Origin: Mugil cephalus
Taxonomy: Eukaryota > Chordata > Actinopteri > Mugiliformes > Mugilidae
Assembly (NCBI RefSeq): GCF_022458985.1
Contig: NC_061783.1
Location: 2,634,413-2,698,412, forward strand
DNA length: 64,000 bases
Reading direction: 5' to 3'
Shown here piece after piece: positions 53,636 through 64,000 of this stretch. Both the position numbers and the translations under genes were made by a program. The notes below the pieces were generated by a model that was given only the letters and a program-made list of their open reading frames with translations, was not told where the DNA came from and made no database searches. How positions within the stretch are numbered: position 1 is the stretch's first letter; each line of letters opens with the position of its first letter.

Positions 53636-56600
53636 TTTTTTTCCACACTGTTTTCTGGGTGGCACTTTCATACTTTATGGAGTGATAAAAAGACACCAGA
53701 ACTCTCTCAAAAACCCCCAACTCTCATATGCAAATCAGATACCAGATAATATGTTTTTTTTAGTTATTTTACAGTAGAATGAGTAATACAAAAAATATTT
53801 TCTTGATGCAAATAGTCTCCTCTGGGATCCTCAAGATGATATCTAGTCACATTTTCTTTTCTTTTTTTTTGCATAGGGCAAGTAGCAACTCTTCCTATGA
53901 ATGTGTTACAAACCCAGTTATACATTATGAACAGTCAAGTTAAAAAAAAATTTAATTGTTAAATTATCCTGACAGTTATTACAGAGTGGTTTCACCTTGA
54001 ACCACCTTGCTTTGCAACATGGGTGGTGCAAATTCTAGTGTGACCTGATGCTAGCAGACATGCTAGTAGCTCACTGAGGCTGTACACATGCTCACATGCT
54101 TACACTGGGTCATGCTATGTGTTACGACGGAAGTCGTCTGATTTGTTTGGCAGGAGTGGGTGCTCCCTGTTTCCTTTTCTTCCCATCTCTTTTTATACAG
54201 ATTGGTGTGTGCCGTAGCTGATGTGGGATTGGCTGGGGCTGCCCATTGGATAACCAGGAGAGGGAGCAATTTAAAAATCCAAGATGGCGACCGTCAGCGA
54301 GCTCCTCATCTTCCTCACCTCCCAACTGGCCACCCCCTTGAACATTTGTTACTCTTGACTTTTCGATTTGAGTTGTGTTTCAAGATTAGTAGGAGTGAAC
54401 CACCATTTTTGTTATTCCCTTTTTTCTCTTGTTTTTTGATAGGACGAAGTAGAGAAGAAATTGTCTTTTATTTTGTCTTTGTTAGGTTAGATTTGGCTCG
54501 TTTTCCAGTTAGAATACTTTTGTTTGTTATTTTGGCCTGGGTTCACTCTAAAGTAGATTTATGGTTCATGTATTTCTTTAATTTTGTCAAATAAACCCTC
54601 CTTGGTTCACATTTAGTGTGGCTGCTTGGGACTTGGGGAAGATGGGGGACTTTTTATGCTACGTCCTAGACCCCTAGACAGGGTGCAACATATGTTTAGC
54701 ACACAATGTGAACCATTTTAGTTTGTCGCAATCCCATTATAAATATTTAAATATTTCCAATTAGAATTCAACGCGCTTTTCTACCTATTAGTACTCAAAG
54801 GGTATACTGCCACAGACACATCTACATATTCACTCACACAAGCACACACATCCACAGACCACTGGGCATCGAACAGAAAATGTTAAAAAGAGCAAAAGTT
54901 AATACAGTTCATCTTGAGCGGAAAATCTGTTTCAAATTTCATGGAAACCCTTCCAATAGTTTCACTAGTTCACTTAAAGAACAAAAACTGTCTATCTCAT
55001 GGTGACAATGGGCGAGTTATTATTATCTTCATGCTCCGGGGGCCAGACAGTGGGTGCACCACTGACTGCCTTTTTCATGGCATTCAATCCAATAGTTGAC
55101 TTTTCTGTCTAGAGAAAAGTGAGTGGATGACTGGGACCAAAAAGAAACTTCCTCTGGTTCATACATACATACATGCAGGTTGCTGCTCTTCACCAGCCTG
55201 AGCTGGATGTTCAGAAGGACAGCTAAAGGCCCAGCGCATCGCCAGCATAATGAATCAAGCTAATTGGATGACAACGTTAACCGGTAACACAATATGTGAC
55301 TCATTAGAAAATATTGATTTGTTTTGTTTGATGACTGATTGATACGTAGAAATGTTTGCTTTTGTGCTCCTCACGGAGCCAATTACAACCACGCGATGTA
55401 AGACGATCAAACGCGCATTGATTGTTCCATTACGGCTTTTTGCAGAAACGCAACCTCCCCGCAGTTCATATCTCGACTGCAAGTTCCTTTCAACGCTTGG
55501 TAATTTTCCAGCTAAACTGGCTGTCTGTAAAAACACATGCAAAGGAGAAACACAATACAAGACACTTGATTTGAAAAACAGATCAAAATCCTGCACAATG
55601 AAGAGATTTTATGTTCCTCTTAAATCAAATGACTTATCCCCAGATAACCACACTACCTCAGATGTTATACTGTATATATACATACTGTATATGACAGGGG
55701 CCGTCATTGGGTCCACAGTTTCCACAAAGTATGCGCGAGCATTATTTAATCTGTGAGATTAAAACCATCTTGGTGAGACAAATAACATCATCAGTTTTTA
55801 TTGGAAACATCGCTTATCTACGTAACACTTTGTTATTTAATCAATTAATTAATCAATCATTTTACCATCAGAGTCCTCCGTTCAATGTCTGATGTTGTAG
55901 CCAGATTACGTTTAATCATTTTTTTAGACAGGTCTCTTTTATCTTCTAGACGATAGCAGACAAAGTCATCTTAAAAAGTGCCGAATATTTTCTCATCTCC
56001 CTCTGTTTCTTCTCTTTCCATTTTTTTCCCCCTGCCCTTGTGTGCCTGTGGCATCAGCCTTTTATTAAGGGATGTAATATCCACCATACCACTGGGCCAA
56101 TATTCCTCAGGGCTTCTCTCCCTCTCTCTTCCCCCTCTCCAGATTCTTCTTTTTTTTTTTTTTTCCACACGCTCACACATACCCACACACAAACAGCATG
56201 GCAGGAGCTCCATCTTAAAGAAATGAGGGGAGCTGGGGAGCAATTAGATTCAGCTGGAGACATTTTAATGTGAATTCTCCTCCAATGCAGCACTGCTTTC
56301 CTCTGGAGGAATCTCAAAGTCAAATATAGGATCTTTGATCATTTACAGCCATATGGCACGGTGAGACACGGGCCGACGCGGTGTGTGCGTTTGTGCCTGT
56401 GTGTGTGCGCCCGTGCATGTGCTCTGACGGTGTTTGCAAGGTCGAATAATGCAAAATTAATTCTAATGGCATACATCCCCAGGTGCAAATTAAACCAAAA
56501 AGAGTCAGGAAGGAGGTGTTATTCCAAGGTTTCCTAAAATATTAGCAAAATCTACTTAGTCTGAGTTGGAGAGGAGTGGAAATATTAAACTGAGAAAGTC

Positions 56601-59329
56601 AAAGCACGAGCGAATTTAGAGATGAAGGAGGCAGTGAGTTGAGTCGGGTTTGACCACACATATTGGATCTCCCCGGTATGGAGAGTATATGTAATCGAAG
56701 CCTGAAGAACTAGCAAAGGGAAGACGCAGTGGAGTCCTCTGACACCGCAAACACAACTGATGGACCTGGAGACACAGATGCAGATTTAATTTAGAATCTT
56801 TCCTAATGTCAGATATCCTGATATCCCTGTTTCCATCTTGATCAGTGAGTGATACACTGTCAAAATGGTAACGGGACCGACTGGGACTTTGTGCAAACCT
56901 GGCAAAAATCTTGCACTCACCACTGCTTGGTAAACAAAAACAAAGTACAGGAGTGCTTCTGCTACATAAACCTAACCACAGATGTGTCGGACGCTGTCTC
57001 CTTTGTATGCCCACCAACCACCTCCCCGCAACTACGTAGTTCATATGTATAATAGCTATAAAATGGGAAGTGCTTCTACACATTTCGTTTTCAATTTCTT
57101 ACTTTAATGGGTATTCTAAATCTTGCTTAAACACTCAAAATATAAGACTCTTCGGTAAAGAGACGGCCTTATGTTTATGCTTTTAACTGCTCCATCTCTG
57201 TTGCAGAGGAATCACATTTTGTCGTTTTGGCACAACAGTACTGCAGTGCCGTGAGAAACAGCAGCATCCAACTGGTAGCAATTTCATAAAGTTTTGTCTC
57301 TGAGGCGCCATAGTTGCTGAATTAATCCAGAATTGACCCAGAATTTCAGAGCGATTTAAGCTGAGGATAGCATCGTCTTTGGCAGTCTGCCGTTATTAGC
57401 GGCACAAGAGTTTTACGGAGTTTTAAGCTTGGTGATTGGATGCTTCTCAGTGATATGCTACTTGGGAGTTGGAAAGGATTTCTACTTTGAAGTTTTTATG
57501 TACACAGACTTTTATTAAGGAGCATATTTTGTAACATCATTGTTAATCTCTTTATAGCTCTGATTTAGCCCAGACAACTTCGTGCCGGCTCTGACAAGAA
57601 AAAGCTCCGACACTTGTGCAGCCCGGCTTGATTCTTTATTATCCTGGAGTTAATTACCATTTCAACCGACTTGTTAACCCTGTTTGCCAGACAAGAACAA
57701 GCGATTCTACAAAACCCTGGATTGTGTTCCTTTCCCATCCCTCCAACATCTTTACAAATCTCATTTTGGTTAAGGCTGGGAGAGGAAGATGCTAACTCTG
57801 ACCCTCAGATAATTTTGGCAAAAGACGTAGTAATATCCTCCTTGCAGGATTTTCCTGTTTTTACAATTAGTATAGCCACAATCTAGATTTGAATGAAACA
57901 ATCCAGAGAGTAGTTAGTCTTAAGAAGATGTTTTGCCAGTGTACCAGTATGATCCTTCACGAACACCTTGATACATCTGTTAAATAATTAATAGATTATG
58001 AATGCTTTGTTTCATCACCAGTGAAAAAAACATGGCAATAGTTGATTAATTAAAATGTCTTTTAAGCCTTAAAATTTAAGCCACGAGATCATTAAAACCA
58101 CCCCGAGCTATTTCTAATCGTATTTTGCTGTTACGAATTGCTGCAACTGACACTATGAAAGTTGAACCCTAACACCTGCACGTACTGCTACAGCGTAAAA
58201 TCTAATTAATTCAGTAATTTAAAAAAAATAAGCGAATTCCACACTTCAAAAACACTACGCTAAGTATACATAACATGGTGAATTAAAGCTAAGTTGTTCA
58301 GTATAAGAACTACTTCAATATACAGTACAACTAATCATTTTTTTGAGTAATTTTATTCAGTGTCCACTGCCTGACACAAATTGGATTCTTCTTAAATCAA
58401 CTGTTAACGTCAGGTTTACTTGTAATCACTACATACTTCACGGTCACTTAATTGTATCAAATAAAAGCTTGAATCTATATTATCTCTCTAAATAAACAAC
58501 AGCATACTGGTATCATTCGCATGCATTTTCCTTGAATGTTTAACGTTACTTTAAACACATCAGGAAATGTAGCCTGGCCAGACACGTTAGGCGCCCAGCA
58601 AGAATAATACAGATATCAATACAGATTAATGCAATGAAAAGACATGCACTTTCAGATATGGCAACACAACAAAGTGAATAAAAAGTGCATAAAAGCACAA
58701 TAACAGAGATGCAATTGAACAGAACCGGATATAGTAGAAATATGTTTTCACTTACTTTACTTACTAACTAAATAGAATGAAAAAAAAAAATAGAATGAAA
58801 TTATGTAAATAATAATTTTAGTCACGTCTCATCCAGGCATATCTCAAGCATACAAATGACATTTATTTATGGTCATGTCTGAACATGACCCCTTTACAAA
58901 GTGCTTTTCACTGAAAAATCGTTTAGTGCCCCAACGTACATATAGATACCTATGTGTTAAATTTGTCATGAGTGTGTTTCAACTTCATTCACTTAAAAAA
59001 ATATGAAAATAACATATCTTAGACTCTGTTTTGGCACCTGTCAGCATCGTTAGCATATACCGTCTATGTGTGTTGCATTCACAGTGTGAATGCAAAAAAA
59101 CATTCAAAGTCACTTAAATCCCCTCTCTTCTCCATTCTGATGCTCGGTTTGAACTTCAGCAAGTTGTTTTGATCACCTCTACATGACTAAGTGCATTGAA
59201 TTTCAGCCATGTGATTGGCTGATTTGTGTTAACAAGCAATTGAACAGGTGTACCTAATAAAGTGGCAAGTGGGTGTATATTCTATACAAAGTAGTGATGT
59301 ACAGAGTACAGAATAAAGAGTGTGCTGAC

Positions 59330-59795
59330 CTACTGCATATCCTCTTGGTACTACAGCTCTCAGGTGGCAGACAAGAAGACCTGCAGAGGGTAATGAAGGG
59401 AGTGGGAAGAGTTATCAGAGTTGCCTCCAGTTAAGAACTTTTCCAGAGCCGGTACACAAACAGAGCAGGGAAGATCATCAGATACCCTCACACCCTCTCA
59501 ATAAACTTTTTGAACTGCAAACATCAGGCAAACGGTACCAGAGCATCAAGAGCAGGACGAACAGACTGTGCAACGGTTTTCTACCACAAGCTGTCAGACA
59601 GAAATGCTGATATGAACTGGGAAGGGCAATTGCATTTTGCACTTATTTAATTTTATTTTAAGTTAAAGCTTTTACCTGTTTTTTCTAAGTCTGCACAGAT
59701 CTCTGAGAGAAACGCAATTTCATTCTGTCTGTATTACTGTTTTATGTAGAGTATGTCAAAATGACAATGAAGCTTGATTTGATTTGATTTATCCC
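59330..59795 (+). mobile_element. 5'-truncated LINE 3' end (CR1/L2/Rex1-like)
   Basis: Degraded remains of the region after the reverse transcriptase (ctgcagagggt, catcaagagcaggacgaaca, caagctgtcagacag) are followed by a short AT-rich 3' UTR and the tail gaagcttgatttgatttgat. Tandem TTGAT-type tails and this 3' UTR are usual for fish LINEs of the CR1/L2/Rex1 group. No usable reading frame remains. Confidence 0.7.
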
Positions 59796-61546
59796 ACAGA
59801 CTGAGCCTCTAGGCCACATGCGGCCCGTGGGCGGCTAATTGGATAAGCCTGACCAAGACGTACAACCACTCTGTACTTGAGCTGGTCGGTTCCTGAATCA
59901 ACTGGGTTAATGTTTCGAATCAGGAATCGGGATTCCAAGGTCTCAGTTAATCCAGTTCCTATGAATCCTTCAGCTGACTGGAGAAGACGGCAGACTCAGG
60001 TGATTCGGTTCACTGATAGAGTCAGCGGACTCACTGGAAACACCGCAGACTCAGGTGATCCACCTGAATCTGTCGTTCTTCTCGTGTGATAAGAGCACAA
60101 AAGACAACTATTAAGAAACAACATCATCAACATGGCCTGGATGCCGGTGCACACTCCAACCATCAGACTCAGGGTGACAATCTGTCACCAATATTAACTT
60201 AACATCTAGCAAATTTAGAAAAATAAAATCTTTTTCTAATGAGACTGAACTTAAACACAATGAGTTGGTTCAGTTGTTCTATCCCAGCTTATTTCTAGTA
60301 AATGCAGACAACAAGTTGACAAAAACCAAGTTAGGACCACTAAATTTATTTAGTTATTTAATTATTAATACAATGTTAGAATTTACAGTGTACAGACAGG
60401 TGTCAGGACATTCAGTGAAAAACTAAACAACAACACGATCGATTGTCCCTTTCCTCCTGAACCTCGCTGGAGAGAAATTGAACAAGAAAAAAGATTTGTG
60501 TCTGTCCCGGAAAAAGCATATCAGTAATGTTACCGCAAACTGTAAAAAGTAGCAGAAGTGACTTACTTACTTCTGGAAGTGTCAGGAACATCAAAACTCG
60601 TGAAATAAGGCAAGGAAAATGAGACATGATTACACAAAATTGTTCACAAGGTTCAAAACGAGTGGGAATTATTTCTGCCGCTGGATTCCACATTTATCCC
60701 CAGTTGAAAAAAAAATACTCAATAGGAAAAAAAATCACATGTCAAGAAAAAATTACAGCATAAATAACAGATATGAGAAAGTGATTCTTAACAGTCCAGA
60801 TAAAGACAAGCTTAGAACAGATAAATAAAGATCAATTTGAAATATGCTTTCATTAGAAATCACTTCCAAACATTTCTTTGAGTCTGGATCCTGGCTTGCT
60901 GTCAAAACACAGAAGCAACTCAACAAATGTTCACTTTATATTTTTCATGAGGCCTGGATGACATGGAATTAAAGATATACTTCTTTTCATCTTTTGCTGG
61001 GATAAAGACACGAGTTGTGATTAAATATTCACTTTCAGCACTGATGGAGGTAGTCTTTATAAACAGTTATCTGAATAAGGATATGGATAATCTGTATTTC
61101 TGTTTGTAGCCTGAGTAATACTGAATGATTGTGTTTGAGCTGGTATGGTTGCGTGAGGGGAAACAGGGCGTTTAGAGAGCAAAAGAGGTGGAACATGTCA
61201 CGTTTGTCAAGCAAACACCTTAAACAACATCGGCTCAGTGATTTTAAACTGTGAACTGAGTGAGAACGCTCAATTCCAGCTCTGTTTTCTGAGGCTGCTG
61301 CTCAGACAGTGACCAACAAGCACCCCATGCCCCCAAGCAGGAGGAAGTCTTAGCCCGGACAGATCTGCTGGCGACACTAGAGGTTCCAAAACAGTAGTCG
61401 TTGTCCCCAGAGGCTAAGTCATTGGGTCAGTGTATTACTAGACAAAGACAAAGCTATTATAGTCATTCTAAGCTAGCATTTTTCCTTTCTAAGAGCATTT
61501 TTTTTTTTTCGAAGTGCAATATTTTTTCCCTGTAAATAGTACTGTG

Positions 61547-61598
<52 letters not shown>

Positions 61599-61690
61599 TT
61601 TTATTTATAGAGGACTTTTCATACAAAAGATGCAGCCCAAAGCACTTAACATAAAACACAAAACAACAACAAAAAAACACATGCAGATTT
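61547..61690. repeat. (CAAT)n tract joined to a dispersed repeat tail
   Basis: About 12 perfect CAAT units (61547-61596) run directly into ttatttatagaggactttt and gcccaaagcacttaaca, phrases that recur in fish retroelement 3' ends. Likely a retroposed copy in reverse orientation with the tetranucleotide as its tail. Confidence 0.65.
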
Positions 61691-62384
61691 TAAACTGAAG
61701 AATTAAGAACATTAAGGAGATGCTATCCCACACTCACCACTTTGAAGTTAAGGAAACACTAGAGAGATAAAAAAAATAACTATAAATCATAATTCAGTAA
61801 TTATCTAAGGGATGAAATAAAGCATATTTTATATATGGTTTATTTTTTTATAACCACATACCATTTTATATCTTGATCTTTATCTTTATAACTTCATAAA
61901 TCAAATAAATAAATAAATAAAATACTGTCCAGGCTCTGAATGATATATGAAAAATCCACCTTATAAATACCTGCAGAATGTAATTAGGAATAAATCTGGA
62001 ATGTTTGGTATGTTTAAATGTTACTGAAGTGGAGAGTTCTGACTCAGAGTATGCAGAGTTTGAGAAAACGGCCTTTTATGTTGTAAAATCATGTATATTT
62101 TTATTGCAAACCACTATGTGCCAAAACCAAATCTACTCAAATCCTTCAAAACACATCATATAATCATATCATAGATAATATCAAAATATCAGATTAATTT
62201 TTCAATAAGTTCATTCAACCATTAAACATGAATGATGAGCAGGCCTGGAGTGGCTGATTGGGAGGACCGGTGTGCCGCTCTGATGTTTGGAGTGCTAGGG
62301 CCAGTGTTCAGTTATTATTGTCATTATTGTATTTTGGGCAGTTGTTCATTCATAGCACTGAGTGAGCATTACGTGTGTACTCCA

Positions 62385-63310
62385 TTGACTGTATACACTA
62401 TGGACAAACCCATCGTGACGTCACCCATTAGATTCTGAACCTCAAAAATGAAGACATGCCCGAAGTGGTCGCCATGATGGATGCGCTTTACTCCACCCAC
62501 ACGTGGATAGATTTAAAAGCCAGACTGGATATGTGTTGCAGATATCTGTAATTCAGTTTTGCCTAGTCAAAAAGAGCATTTCAGATATCCGCAAATCCAT
62601 TCTTCCTAGGACAAATGACGTCACTTTTGCCATTCGTGTGTGGGATCTGTAACTGAATTACGACTAGTAGTAATTCCAGTTTGAGATATCTACAATTAGA
62701 TTCTGACTAGTCATGTAGATATCTTTAATTGGGGTGAATTAAAGATATATGGCAGTGGAATTATAAATAAAAATGATGACTTATCAGAATCAAACAGTAC
62801 ATATCTCAAAATGAAATTACTACTAGTCGTAATTCAGTTACAGATACCCACAATTCACATAGCGGATATCTGCAGCTCAACTGTATTTATCTGTAATGAC
62901 AAACCCCATACACATGAATGGCAAAAGTGACGCCATTTGTCCAAGGAAGACAGATATCTGAAATGCTCTTTTTGACTAGGCAAAGCTAAATTGCAGATAT
63001 CTGCAACACATATCCAGTCTGGATAGTCTTTAAATGTTGAAAATGCCATACGCACCCAACTCTCTGCTACCTGTTAGCTCAGGCTACCGCCGGTCACTCA
63101 AAGCGCAACGCCCTTAATTATGCAGAATTTTAAACCTCAATAAAGAATAAACAAACGAGTTAGAAAACAATACCCCCGTACAGTTAAAATACTAGGCTAC
63201 TATTGCGACCAAAACCAATTTTTGTACCAGCTGATTTGTAACCGTATTAAGAGGGTCTATGGGAGTTTGTTCCCTTTTGCAGGCAGCCTCAAGCGGCCAC
63301 TCGATGAACT
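62385..63310. repeat. Older dispersed repeat interrupted by a fold-back element
   Basis: The left part (gactgtatacactatggac, gtgacgtcaccca) and right part (caggcagcctcaagcggcc) resemble two ends of one repeat family known in fish. The left phrase also resembles the terminus of the hdac1 intron 11 element. They are separated by the fold-back at 62520-63022. Boundaries are approximate. Confidence 0.45.
62520..63022. mobile_element. Fold-back (long inverted repeat) element
   Basis: Two arms of roughly 240 bases each are inverted copies of one another. Left-arm phrases gactggatatgtgttgcag, cctagtcaaaaagagcattt and cacttttgccattcgtgtg recur as reverse complements in the right arm. The inner parts (attacgactagtagtaatt) also pair, so almost the whole element can form one hairpin centred near 62771. 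Flanks ggatagatttaaa (62505-62517) and ggatagtctttaaa (63021-63034) look like an imperfect target duplication overlapping the end. No coding capacity. Confidence 0.85.
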
Positions 63311-63838
63311 GCAATTTTTTTGCGCTACCAAATGGGCTTGATCGCTCGACCGTAACTCATCCATGCGCCGCACAGTGGTGTTTGAAGAAATACATCCGAC
63401 CGCTAGCAAAATCATTTAGCGAAATGAAAAATAAAAAGAACAAAGGTGGCACCGAAAAGGCACAAATAAAAAAGAGAGGGGCGTTAGAAAGAGCACAGAG
63501 AAAGAGGGAGGAGTTAGAACAAGAGACAAGACGTTGAACAAAATCCAAAATGCAAAAAAAACAAAAACAAAACAAAATTTAGACCTGCACCTTTCAAGAT
63601 AATTGATTGGGCTATCAAGTCAATGTGCTGTAACATAGCCGCCTAACCTAACATTACGTAATTTAAATAATATGATGCGACGCCACATAACTGGGAGACT
63701 TTGTCTTGTAGCCCCTCAGAATCAAGATGCAGCAGCACCAAACACCAGCCATGAGCTCGTCACAGGTCTAGTGGGCAGGTAGGACTGTTCATTGAGTGAA
63801 TATTATTAAAATTAGTATAATGAAGAGTGTGGTATAGA

Positions 63839-64000
63839 CCAGGGGTTCTTAACCTTTTCCATCTCTGGGCTCAATTCCTTTTCTCTTGACTTTCCAACTA
63901 TGTTTGGTTTCTAGACGCATCTTAGTTTTGAAGGCTTGGGTGCTTCGTTGGATAGCGTTAGCCCACATTCAACACACCGGGCTTTCGGCTCCACCTCACT
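63839..64000. mobile_element. Possible hAT-type element, cut by window end
   Basis: ccaggggttcttaacctttt is a common left terminus of another fish hAT family. The right end is outside the window, so this is only a partial assignment. Confidence 0.4.

Larger units (their letters stand above)
47301..64000. other. Gene-free 16.7-kb flank
   Basis: No exon of a recognisable family was found on either strand. The longest open frame is 155 codons (56616-57083, minus) with no recognisable domain. Long parts (about 48.0-49.4, 51.5-52.8 and 55.2-57.4 kb) are free of obvious repeats and rich in ATTA/AATTA motifs. Repeats are at 50.1-50.9, 52.8, 53.6, 59.3-59.8, 61.5 and 62.4-63.3 kb. Confidence 0.6.

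Noticed and set aside
61547-61596. CRISPR-like regular repeat
   Set aside because: It is a simple CAAT tetranucleotide microsatellite in a eukaryotic genome, with no spacers.

Overview
The window is vertebrate nuclear DNA, almost certainly from a ray-finned (teleost) fish and probably a percomorph. It is AT-rich with large introns, CA/GT and AT microsatellites, and fish-type dispersed repeats (Tc1/mariner and hAT relics, a tRNA-derived SINE, a LINE tail). Five protein-coding genes could be rebuilt exon by exon. Their encoded lengths match the vertebrate proteins closely. The species cannot be named from the sequence alone.

Layout: 1-3.9 kb holds no recognisable gene. marcksl1 (+, coding 4303-5920, two exons) encodes a MARCKS-like membrane/actin/calmodulin protein. 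6.8-12.0 kb is a gene-free spacer with an internally deleted Tc1 element and another dispersed repeat. hdac1 (+, 12057-17013, 12 coding exons, 482 aa) is the class I histone deacetylase. eif3i (-, 18404-21889, 325 aa) converges on hdac1. txlna (-, 24517-31519, 535 aa) encodes alpha-taxilin. kpna6 (-, 38064-47154, 13 visible coding segments plus a start exon) encodes an importin-alpha and is followed by a probable 4.5-kb 3' UTR (about 33.5-38.06 kb). 47.3-64 kb has no recognisable gene; it mixes unique sequence with repeats, including a 0.5-kb fold-back element at 62.5-63.0 kb.

The set KPNA6-TXLNA-EIF3I-HDAC1-MARCKSL1 is a known vertebrate block (human 1p35), so this is ordinary conserved synteny rather than a functional operon. 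hdac1 appears flipped relative to eif3i compared with the human order I remember, and several human intervening genes are absent.

I found no undescribed multi-gene system. The two observations most worth checking are inside conserved genes. (1) The kpna6 exon at 40427-40546 lacks a splice donor where the conserved protein needs two more codons and runs into an in-frame stop; a matching displaced exon end with a donor lies about 0.67 kb away. (2) A perfect 79-bp tandem duplication in hdac1 copies the end of coding exon 3 together with its splice donor, giving two identical donors, the distal of which would cause a frameshift.
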